A DNA stretch of 64,000 bases from assembly GCF_002783505.1 (NCBI RefSeq), contig NZ_PFGL01000001.1, positions 186,001-250,000 on the forward strand, read 5' to 3'. The position numbers and the translations under genes are program-made. Shown piece by piece: positions 51,867 to 60,344 of this stretch; within the stretch, counting starts at the first letter, position 1, and each line of letters starts with the position of its first letter. The stretch is from Shewanella sp. CG12_big_fil_rev_8_21_14_0_65_47_15 (GTDB lineage: Bacteria > Pseudomonadota > Gammaproteobacteria > Enterobacterales > Shewanellaceae). The notes under the pieces were generated by a model, which was not told the DNA's origin, made no database searches, and saw only the letters and a list, made by a program, of their open reading frames with translations.

Positions 51867-53762
51867 ATGAGTAATTCGATGAAAAGAATAATAAATAGCT
51901 TAATAATAGGTCTGTTAGTCACGGGTTGTAGCGATCCAAACGATACGCCAGCGACTCAAACAACAGCGCAAACTTCGGCGCAAAATGCCACTCAAGCCGT
52001 GAGCCTTAAGCAGCAATTATCGGCCATTACCCAGAGGTATTTCGCCCTAAGACCCGAGATTGCCACCTATTATGGCGTGCCCGATGCGCAAGCGGGCAAA
52101 GGGGTGATGTCAAAACTCACCGACTACAGTCCATCCGCTGAACAGCATCGCCGTGAAGCCCTTAAAACCATACTGAGTGAGCTGAATGCTATCGATAGCA
52201 GCACCCTTAGCGCCTCCGAGCGAGTTAGCCTTAACTCGATAACATCCGAGGTGAAAGGTGCACTACTTCCCGCCGAAACCATAGCCTATGGCACTATGCT
52301 CGGCGAGTACGGTGTATGGTTTTTACCCTATTCAGTCAACCATTTATCTGGATTACATGTTGAATTCCCTGGCTATATGGAGGACAAATTTGCCGTCACT
52401 AATACCGCCGAGGCTAAGGCTTACCTTAACCGTTTAAGCCTGTATCTCGCGGCTATGGGTACCTTAATCGACAAACTCGCTCAAGATGTGCAGATGGGGG
52501 TGATCCCACCGGATTTTATTATCGATAAGACCATAGCCAATTTGCAGCAGCAGTTAGTGCACCATGCCAATGAGCATCCCTTAGTCAGCAGTTTTAACGC
52601 TAAGTTAGCCGCCGCCAAGGTGCCTGAAAGTGAGGCTTTAGCCAATTCCGCCGCCGAGTTAGTTGAAACTCACTATTACCCCGCGACTCGCCAGCTGATC
52701 TCTGCATTGCAAAGCGTGCGTTTAAAGGCGTCCCATATTGCGGGGATCGGTCATTTGCCCCAGGGCGCTAAGTTGTATCAGGCGATGATTAAGCATCTTG
52801 CCAACTCGGACAAAACCGCCGAGGAAATTCATCAACTCGGTCTCGCGGAAGTCGCCCGTATCACGGCTGAAATGGACGCTTTACTGAAAAAAGTCGGCTA
52901 TCGCAAAGGGACTGTGGGCGAACGTATGCAAACACTGCTACAGGATCCTAAATATCTCTACCCAGATACCGCCGCAGGTAAACAGCAGTTAATGGCGGAT
53001 ATTCAAGCCAACCTTGCGCTAGTCAATGCCAAATTACCCCTATGGTTTGGCCGCTTACCCGATCAACAAGTCGCAGTTGAAGCCGTGCCCGACAGCCGCG
53101 CCGCGGCCACCAGTGGCGCATTTTACGATGCACCGTCCCAGGATGGGACGCGTAAGGGGACATTTTGGATAAGTCTGTACGATATGGCGGCGCTGCCATC
53201 TTACTCGCTGCAAACCTTGACCTATCACGAGACCAATCCTGGCCATCATCTGCAAACTATTATCGGCCTATCGGATAGCTTACCGCTGCTGAGCACCATT
53301 TTTTACTCTAATGCCGCTGGTGAAGGCTGGGCCCTGTATGCCGAGCGTCTTGCCGCGGAAATGGGGATTTACCAGGATAACCCCATCAACAACATTGGCC
53401 GCTTACAGTCAGAACTGCACCGCGCCGTGCGTCTAGTGGTCGATACTGGCATGCATGCCAAAGGCTGGAGCCGCGAACAAGCGATTGATTATGCCGTAAA
53501 AACAGAAGGCATCCACCACTCCGAGGCAACGGGCGAAATCGAGCGTTATGTGGTTTGGCCGGGACAAGCCTTAGGTTATAAATTAGGCGAGCTTAAAATT
53601 ATCGAACTACGTGAAAAAGCCAAGCAAACCTTGGGCGATAAGTTTGATATCAAAGTCTTCCATGACAGGCTGCTTGAAAACGGCGCCCTACCATTGGATC
53701 TATTAGAGCAAAAGATTGATCAGTGGCTCGAAACGGCAACGGCTCCCGTAACAACGGCTTAG
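51867..53762 (+). CDS. DUF885-family lipoprotein (metallopeptidase-like)
   Basis: The 631-residue protein has a signal peptide with lipobox (LLVTGC, Cys22) and a Thr/Gln/Ala-rich linker. The rest is the all-helical DUF885 domain. The metal-binding motif is YHETNPGHHLQ (near 455-462), with a downstream EGWALYAERLAAEMG that supplies the third ligand. Also seen are YRKGTVGERMQTLL and the C-terminal PGQALGYKLGELKI. Related proteins are often annotated as X-Pro dipeptidyl or carboxypeptidase-like enzymes; the substrate is unknown. Starts at ATG 51867 or ATG 51879, neither with a strong ribosome site. Confidence 0.87.
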   Translation: MSNSMKRIINSLIIGLLVTGCSDPNDTPATQTTAQTSAQNATQAVSLKQQLSAITQRYFALRPEIATYYGVPDAQAGKGVMSKLTDYSPSAEQHRREALKTILSELNAIDSSTLSASERVSLNSITSEVKGALLPAETIAYGTMLGEYGVWFLPYSVNHLSGLHVEFPGYMEDKFAVTNTAEAKAYLNRLSLYLAAMGTLIDKLAQDVQMGVIPPDFIIDKTIANLQQQLVHHANEHPLVSSFNAKLAAAKVPESEALANSAAELVETHYYPATRQLISALQSVRLKASHIAGIGHLPQGAKLYQAMIKHLANSDKTAEEIHQLGLAEVARITAEMDALLKKVGYRKGTVGERMQTLLQDPKYLYPDTAAGKQQLMADIQANLALVNAKLPLWFGRLPDQQVAVEAVPDSRAAATSGAFYDAPSQDGTRKGTFWISLYDMAALPSYSLQTLTYHETNPGHHLQTIIGLSDSLPLLSTIFYSNAAGEGWALYAERLAAEMGIYQDNPINNIGRLQSELHRAVRLVVDTGMHAKGWSREQAIDYAVKTEGIHHSEATGEIERYVVWPGQALGYKLGELKIIELREKAKQTLGDKFDIKVFHDRLLENGALPLDLLEQKIDQWLETATAPVTTA

Positions 53763-53938
53763 GGCTTTGTAAAATCAGTAAGATAAATTCAGGGGCAGTC
53801 AAATACTGCCCCTGAAATTATGCACTAATCGACCTTGATACACCCAAATATCAAGCCCAGAGCCAGTCTGTGTTAGGCCCAACCCCAATAAATGCCGCGA
53901 TGTTTATACCACAGCCAATTCAACAGCTTCTAAACGGC

Positions 53939-54379
53939 TCACACGGTTTGTGAAAACCGACGACTACGGCGCTGTAATAACCAAAAAATCATTAAAACAC
54001 CAAAGGTTGCGGCAAAAAGGGTTAATGCTCTGGCAACACCGTAAAAATTCGTCAGATTAAAGGACACCCCATCGGACCAAAGTACCACTAAACCCAATGG
54101 CATTTGCAGTGCAATCGCCGCAAACCAATCGAAGGGTAATCGAGGAAAAAGCCGGTGATATGTAAAAAGTATCAGCCCCGAGAGCAAGATTAACAGCCCG
54201 GCATCATGGGCTCCTAAACCCAGATAGACAGGACTGTCATGGCTAAGATTGGCAACACTCCCGAGCAAGGCGTACATATAACCCGCACTGGCAACCAGTG
54301 CAAAACTGAGAAAGCTCAATACCGCTAAGAGAATACCTAAGCCAAGTGCGGGTAAATATTTCATAAACTGCCTCATCAA
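53939..54379 (-). CDS. Four-TM membrane protein of unknown function
   Basis: The 146-residue protein has four hydrophobic segments (about 8-35, 54-72, 84-101 and 113-135) and ends in a basic tail (LLQRRSRRFSQ). The N-terminal helix is followed by SPVYLGLGAHDAGLLILLSGLIL. I do not recognise a family, and the neighbours give no clue. Confidence 0.6.
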   Translation of the reverse strand: MMRQFMKYLPALGLGILLAVLSFLSFALVASAGYMYALLGSVANLSHDSPVYLGLGAHDAGLLILLSGLILFTYHRLFPRLPFDWFAAIALQMPLGLVVLWSDGVSFNLTNFYGVARALTLFAATFGVLMIFWLLQRRSRRFSQTV

Positions 54380-54565
54380 TGCTGGGCGCTCAACCTCATC
54401 TATAAAACCATCAAGTTGAATAAATTAAGTCGAAAGAGAGTAAAGCTACAATAACAGCCCCAATTTCCCTTAGCTATTAAGACTATAGTCTTATGGCTAG
54501 CACATACTTGTGCGCAATATACAGTGAGCAACCAGGCAAAAATGTTCCGCCCACTGTTAATACAC

Positions 54566-55723
54566 TTATTGAGCCGCCTGATATTCAGCTAACTGTTTGC
54601 TGTATTTGTTTTGGAAAAATGGATGATCCGTTAATTCAAGCGCTTGCTTCTCATACTTAATGGCCTCGGCCAACTGACCCTGGCTTGCATAGACACTTGC
54701 CAATGCATGGCAGACCTCGAAAGCCGTTGGAATCGCTGCTAAGGTTTGCAAATAAATATCGATAGCTTTGGTGGGGTCGGTCGTCTCGAAAGAACTTGCC
54801 AACGCGATAAGCGAATCGGTAGCGGGCACATCAAATCCATATTTGTCATTCGACAGGGTTTTATAATGCGCCAAAATGGCTGCTGCGCCCTGGCGTGATA
54901 TTGCCGAGTCAGGCTTAAGCACTTGGTGTACATCGTTAAAAATCGCTTCAATACCATAAGCCGTCGCCAAAATAGGTTGGGTCATATAGTAAGTGCCATC
55001 GAAGCGCTTGATGCGATAGTCGAGTGCATCCGTGGCATTTGCTTTGATGATGGCTTCGAGCTTGGCAAAGTCCGCTAACTGATTTTGTTCGAAATCACTG
55101 TCGCTAGTGCTCATAAAAAGGAATCTTGGCTTACCTTGCATCCCCGCGAGCTTCTTAGCTGCATCGGTCATCACAAAGGCGTAGTTATCATCCAGTACCG
55201 GACTTGCGGCGATGTACGCATTAAATAAGCTTGGGCGATTCAAAAGTGTGTAGAGACTAAAAGTGGCATTGCCAGTGAAGCCATTGAGGATCCGAAAACC
55301 ATTCGTGCGATATTGTTTATCGATAGCGGGCAGTAGATCTCGCTCCATAAAATCTAAAAACTGCTGATTTTCTTGCTGCTTAATGGCTAAGCTTTTTAAC
55401 TCACCCAAGCCAGCATGACCATCTGGTGCCGTCACGATAATCGTTTCCAGCCAAGGCCAGCCGCCGTTATGGCTCATCCAGTCTTCCATTCCAGCGAGAT
55501 AGCCATGGCTACGAGGGTGTAAATCCACCAATACCACATAGCGTTTATCCGCTTTCGATTGGTAACTGGCCGGTAATGTCACCTTAAAGTCAGCGGGCTC
55601 AGTTAACAGGCTCGAACTGACCTTTAACATCTGTGGTTGAGCGGGAAAGGTATTATCGGCATTTGCCGACACATTGAAGAATGCAAAGCTGTAAATCACC
55701 AGCAGAATTAATAGCGTACGCAT
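54566..55723 (-). CDS. Secreted esterase-like alpha/beta hydrolase with C-terminal TPR
   Basis: The 385-residue protein has a signal peptide (MRTLLILLVIYSFAFFNVSA) and an alpha/beta-hydrolase domain of the esterase D/IroE-like type (about 40-260): VLVDLHPRSHGYLAGMEDWM, TIIVTAPDGHAG and RDLLPAIDKQYRTNGFRILNGFTGNATFSLYTLL. The nucleophile elbow normally GxSxGG reads GFTGNA here, so the catalytic Ser appears to be replaced by Thr. This suggests altered or lost hydrolase activity. TPR-like helices (AIDIYLQTLAAIPTAFEVCHALASVYASQGQLAEAIKYEKQALEL) close the protein. ATG at 55723 has AAGGA 9 bases upstream; a longer frame opens at 55801. Confidence 0.8.
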   Translation of the reverse strand: MRTLLILLVIYSFAFFNVSANADNTFPAQPQMLKVSSSLLTEPADFKVTLPASYQSKADKRYVVLVDLHPRSHGYLAGMEDWMSHNGGWPWLETIIVTAPDGHAGLGELKSLAIKQQENQQFLDFMERDLLPAIDKQYRTNGFRILNGFTGNATFSLYTLLNRPSLFNAYIAASPVLDDNYAFVMTDAAKKLAGMQGKPRFLFMSTSDSDFEQNQLADFAKLEAIIKANATDALDYRIKRFDGTYYMTQPILATAYGIEAIFNDVHQVLKPDSAISRQGAAAILAHYKTLSNDKYGFDVPATDSLIALASSFETTDPTKAIDIYLQTLAAIPTAFEVCHALASVYASQGQLAEAIKYEKQALELTDHPFFQNKYSKQLAEYQAAQ

Positions 55724-55965
55724 AAATTTCATTCCTTGAAAATCAACTAGATGGGCATAGACCAAAGTTAACATTCGTATTATTGAAAGTAAATCCGGCA
55801 TGTCGACCTAGCCCTTTAGCCAAACACAGCCTAGGCATCAAACATTCCCATTCTGGCTGTGATAGCTGTGGTAAGAGTCACGAAATCCACTAGCCAATTG
55901 TGCCAATAACGCTTAGGATCTAGGTTGCATTTTTAAGCCAACATATTGTGGAGTATCAAAACATT

Positions 55966-56646
55966 ATGGGTATCAGAGCCATAGTCGTAGACACAGCGGG
56001 CACCACGACAGACCTAAACTTTATCCAAGATGTACTATTCCCCTATTCTGTCAAAGCCTTGCCAGACTTTTTAGAACAGAACCAACACAATGTATTGGTT
56101 GAAAACTGTATTTGTGACACTAAAGATATCGCCCTAGAACCCGAGGCGGACCTTGCGCGCGTGACTGAAATTTTGCAGCAGTGGGTCAGTGAAGATCGTA
56201 AAGCGACGCCACTGAAAACCCTGCAGGGGTTAATCTGGAAACAAGGCTATGCCCAAGGCGAATTTAAGGGCCATATCTTCCCGGACTTTATTGAAGCGGT
56301 GAAACGTTTTAGCGCGCAAAAACTGCGTATTTACAGCTTTTCATCGGGTTCTGTCGATGCGCAAAAACTGTTATTTAGCCACAGTGCGTGCGGCGATTTA
56401 ACCGAGATGTTTAACGGTCATTTCGATACCCGTACCGGCAATAAACTGGATAAACAGGCCTATGCGAATATCCTCAACACCATCAGCTTAAGCCCTAAGC
56501 AAGTACTGTTTGTGTCTGATGTAGTTGAAGAATTAAAAGCCGCCGAGGCTGCAGGCATGATGACCTACCAGATGGTACGCGACAGCAAACAGCGCACCGG
56601 TGAGTTTCGCAAAATCAGCAGCTTCGATGAGCTAGTGATCGAATAA
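55966..56646 (+). CDS. mtnC: Enolase-phosphatase E1 (methionine salvage)
   Basis: The 226-residue HAD-family protein corresponds to MtnC, which enolises and dephosphorylates 2,3-diketo-5-methylthiopentyl-1-phosphate. HAD motif I is [13 protein letters not shown] with Asp9 as nucleophile. Motif II is [15 protein letters not shown], the motif III Lys lies in GNKLDKQAY and motif IV is [19 protein letters not shown]. In most E1 enzymes the residue two after the nucleophile is Glu (DIEGTT); here it is Ala11 (DTAGTT), so the general acid is missing from its usual place. A longer frame starts at GTG 55948, but ATG 55966 gives the standard N-terminus. No other mtn gene is nearby. Confidence 0.9.
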   Translation: MGIRAIVVDTAGTTTDLNFIQDVLFPYSVKALPDFLEQNQHNVLVENCICDTKDIALEPEADLARVTEILQQWVSEDRKATPLKTLQGLIWKQGYAQGEFKGHIFPDFIEAVKRFSAQKLRIYSFSSGSVDAQKLLFSHSACGDLTEMFNGHFDTRTGNKLDKQAYANILNTISLSPKQVLFVSDVVEELKAAEAAGMMTYQMVRDSKQRTGEFRKISSFDELVIE

Positions 56647-56674
56647 CGCCTCCGCCAGCTGACTTAGCCGATAA

Positions 56675-56704
56675 AATAAAAGCGACCTTCTGGTCGCTTT
56701 TATT
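56675..56704. terminator. Terminator between mtnC and a convergent gene
   Basis: Stem AATAAAAGCGACC/GGTCGCTTTTATT with loop TTCT, located between convergent genes; works in both directions. Confidence 0.9.
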
Positions 56705-56711
56705 TGGCTGT

Positions 56712-57800
56712 TTAGCTGCTCTTCACAACCAACGGAAACGCAGCCGATATGCACTTTTTCACTTCGAAGCGATAACCATAATGCGCTTTTTTATCCGGTG
56801 TGATCTGTAACATCTCGTAATCATTCAATTCAATCACATTAGACTCGGCGGGTTTCTCACACCGTGAACGACCATTGGCCTCGAATGTAAAGGCAAAACT
56901 CGCTAGCAATTGTCGCACTAAGTGTTGATATTGAGCCCGCACCGATGCATAGGTTTGCTTACGTTCCTCCTCCTCGCGTTCTTCGGTGCTTGGCTCCCGT
57001 GCATTAGCACCTTGGTCATTTTCAAGGGTTGGCTTAATCAGAACCAAATCAAGGGCTGGAGCCTTAGTCTCCCCTGTTGTATCCGGTGTCAGCCCTAATA
57101 CTGGTTCAATGGCACGCTGTTCAGGGGTTTGTTGGCTTGCCGTGATTAAATCGGCATATGACGTTTCAATACTGCCCTCTAAATCGATCAGCAGGCTCAA
57201 GTGATACAGCACCACAGACGCTAACACAATGCGGACCAAAAAGGTCGTTTTACGAAATGAGGTATGCGAGGTGAGCCGTAACGATTTGACACCTAAAGGT
57301 TTAAGTAAAAAGATCAACACTAAATAAATGGGAATAATCAGCTGCAATGCCAGCAGTAAAATGGCACTCACCATCAAAAACCAAGCGGGCATATAGAGTA
57401 AAATCGCTAAGTTATGGGTGTAATCTAGATGACTCGCCGAAACGCCAACCACTTCGTTCACTATGGCACCGGACCAACCTAAGGCAAAGTTGGCAATGAT
57501 GGCATAAAACAGCAGTAGCACAGCTTTGCCCGCGAGGCTGTGCCAGACCCGCTCGAACACAGGCCAAAACTCGATGGCCATAGCGATCACGGCAACCGAG
57601 GCAACTAAGCCCATTCCATTGGAACTAAAGGCGAGTATCAAGGCGATAAGATACAACTTTTGCGCAAAGGATAACTTAGCGACCCCTTGGTTTAAGTAAC
57701 GCCATAACTTGCTTAATCCTAGCTGGAGCTTGCTAGGCAAAGGCTCAGTGACTTGCCGTAGATGCTGGCGAGCAGATTCAGTGTAACGATCTAAATTCAT
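56712..57800 (-). CDS. Large membrane protein of unknown function
   Basis: The 362-residue protein has five or six hydrophobic segments between residues 48 and 215 and a C-terminal soluble domain (about 220-362). The latter contains an acidic/basic stretch (ANAREPSTEEREEEERKQTYA) and a last part with Cys residues (GRSRCEKPAESNVIELNDYEM, then FEVKKCISAAFPLVVKSS). I do not recognise a family; similar proteins are annotated as hypothetical in Shewanella. It is a single leftward gene directly after a bidirectional terminator. Confidence 0.65.
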   Translation of the reverse strand: MNLDRYTESARQHLRQVTEPLPSKLQLGLSKLWRYLNQGVAKLSFAQKLYLIALILAFSSNGMGLVASVAVIAMAIEFWPVFERVWHSLAGKAVLLLFYAIIANFALGWSGAIVNEVVGVSASHLDYTHNLAILLYMPAWFLMVSAILLLALQLIIPIYLVLIFLLKPLGVKSLRLTSHTSFRKTTFLVRIVLASVVLYHLSLLIDLEGSIETSYADLITASQQTPEQRAIEPVLGLTPDTTGETKAPALDLVLIKPTLENDQGANAREPSTEEREEEERKQTYASVRAQYQHLVRQLLASFAFTFEANGRSRCEKPAESNVIELNDYEMLQITPDKKAHYGYRFEVKKCISAAFPLVVKSS

Positions 57801-57972
57801 TATTATTTTAAATTCCGTTTACGATTAAGACGTGCATGAGTTGCCGATATAAGCTGCGAAACCTATGGCGACACTCGTATCACCTATGCCAGTGTAGCGA
57901 TTAACTTTAGCAATTCGCTAGCAAAACCTGCCGAATCGCCCCTTAGCGGCGAAATGAATCTCCCGCGAGATT

Positions 57973-58068
57973 CTATGTCGATGATGCGGAACAGAAATAC
58001 CGTTTAAAGGGATTTGGAAGTATTTCAGTCAGCTTAGCTAAGCCCTGCACATACCTTTGATTACCCAT
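57973..58068 (-). pseudogene. 5' remnant, possibly carboxymuconolactone decarboxylase-like
   Basis: After a good ribosome site (AGGAG) an ATG opens the frame MGNQRYVQGLAKLTEI, which resembles the first residues of carboxymuconolactone decarboxylase-like proteins (RYEQGLAKLxEI). It then turns into unrelated sequence and stops after 31 codons. It lies directly downstream of the MerR-type promoter, where the regulated gene is expected. The identification rests on about 14 residues and is tentative. Confidence 0.3.
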
Positions 58069-58100
58069 CTTTGACTCCTGTTGGATTGACCACAGAAGCC

Positions 58101-58131
58101 AGCTTACGCCTTAGAGTTAACTCTAAGTCAA
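58101..58131 (-). promoter_or_regulatory. MerR-type promoter with palindromic operator
   Basis: On the minus strand TTGACT is followed by a 19-base spacer and TAAGCT. The spacer region overlaps the 18-base palindrome CTTAGAGTTAACTCTAAG (58110-58127). A 19-base spacer with a dyad between -35 and -10 is the hallmark of MerR-family promoters, and this dyad type is familiar from formaldehyde/quinone-responsive MerR regulators. Confidence 0.75.
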
Positions 58132-58290
58132 CGGTTGATTGATAAACCCAATCCATTGCGCCTCTTTTTCCGCATAGTCGCGGTGCCCGCTCGCATTTCG
58201 CACCACAGACTGCAGCAGGCCGATTTTCTCGTAATATCTGAGCGTGTGCGCCGACAAACCAGTGAGTGCAGCAAACTGACCTATATTCAT
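58123..58290 (-). pseudogene. MerR-family regulator, truncated after the HTH domain
   Basis: The frame from ATG 58290 reads MNIGQFAALTGLSAHTLRYY, EKIGLLQSVVRNASGHRDYA, EKEAQWIGFINQ and then PLT-stop. The first 52 residues are a clear MerR winged helix (RYYEKIGLL, R.-.G.R.Y). The dimerisation helix and effector part are gone, and the frame ends inside the -35 region of a MerR-type promoter. A deletion has therefore fused the HTH-coding part to the promoter of the former next gene. It starts 3 bases after the end of the gfa remnant, so gfa and merR were an operon. Confidence 0.78.
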
Positions 58291-58293
58291 AAT

Positions 58294-58499
58294 CTAACGA
58301 TCCGCAGGATGGTTAACGCCATCATTCGTGGGCACATTGTCTAGTTCGAATGGATTGACGCCTTCGAGGCAACCAATGTTGTAGCCATACTCATGGGGAT
58401 TGGAACGCCGCTGGTGATGGGTGTAAATACCACGGCACCGCAATGGCAAGACGCTGTATGTTTTGGTTGAATAAGGGTTTTACCCACTTGTTTAATCAC
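58294..58499 (-). pseudogene. gfa: Glutathione-dependent formaldehyde-activating enzyme (Gfa) remnant
   Basis: From GTG 58499 (AAGGAG 6 bases upstream) the frame reads IKQVGKTLIQPKHTASCHCGAVVF, the N-terminus of a Gfa-type zinc protein. From there a second frame continues GIYTHHQRRSNPHEYGYNIG, CLEGVNPFELDNVPTNDGVN and HPADR-stop, the C-terminus of the same family (normally preceded by FCSHC). About 350 bases between them are missing. Around the joint both original halves would contain GGTATTTAC (AVVF and CGIYT codons), so the deletion may have used this short homology. Gfa proteins are linked to formaldehyde-glutathione chemistry. Confidence 0.78.
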
Positions 58500-58655
58500 A
58501 CTCGACTCCTTGTTTCGCTTAATGTTATCGCTAAATGCCCATAACGCTATGGCTTGTCGCTTGTTCTTTATACTGCTAGTCTGACCATCTTAAACGAGCG
58601 TTTCAACTCGGATTTTTATATGGGTAATTCAATGCAAAATACATCGGAAAGTACA

Positions 58656-59084
58656 ATGGAAAAATTTCTCGCACAGCATCCCATAGTCACAGAAATACCC
58701 GTCGCCTGGGGCGAAATGGATGCCCTGCAGCATGTGAATAATGTCGTCTATTTCCGTTATTTTGAAACGGCGCGTATCGACTTCTTTAACCGCCTCTTCC
58801 CGCTAGATGCACTATACAAGTCAGGTATCGGCCCAGTGATCAGCGAGAATCAGGCCCGTTATAAGCGCCCAGTGACCTTCCCCGACACTTTATTGATTAG
58901 TGTCAGCATCAGCGATATTCACAGCGATAGATTTACCATGCATTATCAGGCTTTTAGTAAACAGCAGCAGGCTGTTACAACCCTAGGAACTTCGGTCGCA
59001 GTCATGTTTAATTTTAAAACTGGCAAGAAAGCCGAACTGCCCGAAGCACTGCTGACCATTCTCAAACAACACGAACTCGCCTAA
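58656..59084 (+). CDS. 4HBT-family acyl-CoA thioesterase
   Basis: The 142-residue protein has the hot-dog fold pattern: VAWGEMDALQHVNNVVYFRYFETARIDFF, with the catalytic Asp/His region WGEMDALQHVNN, and ARYKRPVTFPDTLLISVSISDI. Such enzymes hydrolyse acyl-CoA or 4-hydroxybenzoyl-CoA-type thioesters; the substrate is not known. The frame is open upstream to 58554, but ATG 58656 has GGAAAG just before it and gives the family length. ATG at 58620 is an alternative. A second enzyme of this family is encoded at 61016-61426. Confidence 0.87.
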   Translation: MEKFLAQHPIVTEIPVAWGEMDALQHVNNVVYFRYFETARIDFFNRLFPLDALYKSGIGPVISENQARYKRPVTFPDTLLISVSISDIHSDRFTMHYQAFSKQQQAVTTLGTSVAVMFNFKTGKKAELPEALLTILKQHELA

Positions 59085-59139
59085 ACTATCCGAGTCCATA
59101 GATAAATGACCATTCACTTTAAACCATAGGGAAGCATAT

Positions 59140-59403
59140 ATGTCAGATAAAGGAAATATCGAGATAGCCATTGAACATCATATAGATAGACAACGTTTTG
59201 TGATCCCCTTCGAAGGCTATGAAGCTGTTCTGGAATACCAAATATCAGGCAAGGATATCGATTTTAATCGCACCTTTGTCCCCAACGAACTGCGCGGCAA
59301 AGGCCTCGCCGAACGCTTAGTTCGCCACGGCCTAAAGTGGGCCAAAAGCCAAGATCTCACTATCCAAGCCAGTTGCTGGTATGTGCAGAAGTTTTTGAGA
59401 TAA
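59140..59403 (+). CDS. Small GNAT-like N-acetyltransferase (YjdJ type)
   Basis: The 87-residue protein fits the short GCN5-related family: FVIPFEGYEAVLEYQISGKDIDFNRTFVPNELRGKGLAERLVRHGLKWAKSQ, with the acetyl-CoA-binding RGKGLAE..V loop. The conserved end IQASCWYVQKFL is present as well. These one-domain proteins (about 90 residues) are common but their substrates are unknown. It lies 55 bases after the thioesterase gene and may share its transcript. Confidence 0.87.
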   Translation: MSDKGNIEIAIEHHIDRQRFVIPFEGYEAVLEYQISGKDIDFNRTFVPNELRGKGLAERLVRHGLKWAKSQDLTIQASCWYVQKFLR

Positions 59404-59493
59404 TAAACAACTTCTGCATAAATATTTTTACATTTAATTATCTAATATTAAAATACTCTACAAATGTGAGTTGTTTTTACGAGCTACCTTAAA

Positions 59494-60276
59494 ATGAATA
59501 ATGATATGTTGAATGCTAAGACTGAAAAGAAAAACTTCAGGGAGTACATGTCTGACTCGAATACATTAATAAGCTTCTTACTGACATTACTAGCAGTATT
59601 AGCCCCCACATTCAGAGGTTCAGACTTTTTAAAACAGCTTATTCAACTAAATATTGATGGATTACTTTTATATCAGGCTATTTTTGCTTTTTTCGCCCTA
59701 ATTGCTGCATTTGCGATATTATTCACAGTTAATCGACTAGTTAGTCATGCAAAGGTAAGAAATACGTGGCGCAGATATGGATATTACGTTTTTGTATTTG
59801 CCATGCTTGGCGCTCTATCTTTAAGCCTGAGAGAGTTTTACGCTCCTTCATCTTCACTTAGTAACTACTTTTTAGAGAAAGAAGAGCGTATCAACTATGC
59901 CTCAGTACAAGTAGAAGCTGGTCTAGAAATCGAATTAGAATATTGTTCTAAATCAGGTTCCCAAGTAATCTGCAATCTTGATGTTCGTAATGTTTCAAAT
60001 GAAGATTTAGAAGTCAGTGGAGTCGGTGACACCAGAATATTTGATCAAGAGAATACGAAAGCCGAATTGGAACGTATACACGTAGCAAATGAGTTCATAC
60101 GGTCTTACCAAAAAATTTCACTGACCAAAAAGTCATCGACATCTTTGAAACTATTTTTCAAATACCCTACAGAATCCAATCCAACTTTAATTAAAAAACT
60201 TAGTTTTAATTTAGATTATTCTGAAGGAAGAAGAGCTTTAGCATTCCGAAACATAGCAATTACAAGCAGTATTTAA
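59494..60276 (+). CDS. AT-rich membrane protein of unknown function
   Basis: The 260-residue protein has three hydrophobic segments (about 27-42, 56-80 and 96-112) and a C-terminal extracytoplasmic region (about 120-260) with a beta-sandwich look: VQVEAGLEIELEYCSKSGSQVICNLDVRNVSNEDLEVSGVGDTRIFD. A Cys pair (EYCSKSGSQVIC) may form a disulfide. The gene is clearly lower in GC than its neighbours, which suggests transfer. A perfect long palindromic terminator follows. No family was recognised. Confidence 0.65.
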   Translation: MNNDMLNAKTEKKNFREYMSDSNTLISFLLTLLAVLAPTFRGSDFLKQLIQLNIDGLLLYQAIFAFFALIAAFAILFTVNRLVSHAKVRNTWRRYGYYVFVFAMLGALSLSLREFYAPSSSLSNYFLEKEERINYASVQVEAGLEIELEYCSKSGSQVICNLDVRNVSNEDLEVSGVGDTRIFDQENTKAELERIHVANEFIRSYQKISLTKKSSTSLKLFFKYPTESNPTLIKKLSFNLDYSEGRRALAFRNIAITSSI

Positions 60277-60291
60277 TCTGAGAAATCAAAC

Positions 60292-60323
60292 TAAATGAGC
60301 GCAATAGTTATTGCGCTCATTTA
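60292..60323. terminator. Long palindromic terminator
   Basis: Arms TAAATGAGCGCAATA/TATTGCGCTCATTTA around GT, 16 bases past the stop of the unknown membrane gene, before a convergent gene. Confidence 0.85.
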
Positions 60324-60344
60324 TAAGTAATAATGTTAACTTTA

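Larger units (their letters stand above)
57801..58655. other. Apparent gene desert that contains decayed genes
   Basis: No intact gene is found. On the minus strand between 57973 and 58499 three remnants can be read (gfa, merR, and a gene start resembling carboxymuconolactone decarboxylase) around a MerR-type promoter. The left 170 bases (57801-57972) and the right part (58500-58655) show nothing recognisable apart from upstream sequence of the thioesterase gene. Confidence 0.7.

Noticed and set aside
58135..58344. 69-codon plus-strand frame in the gene desert
   Set aside because: The minus strand carries the merR and gfa remnants; the plus frame is a shadow.
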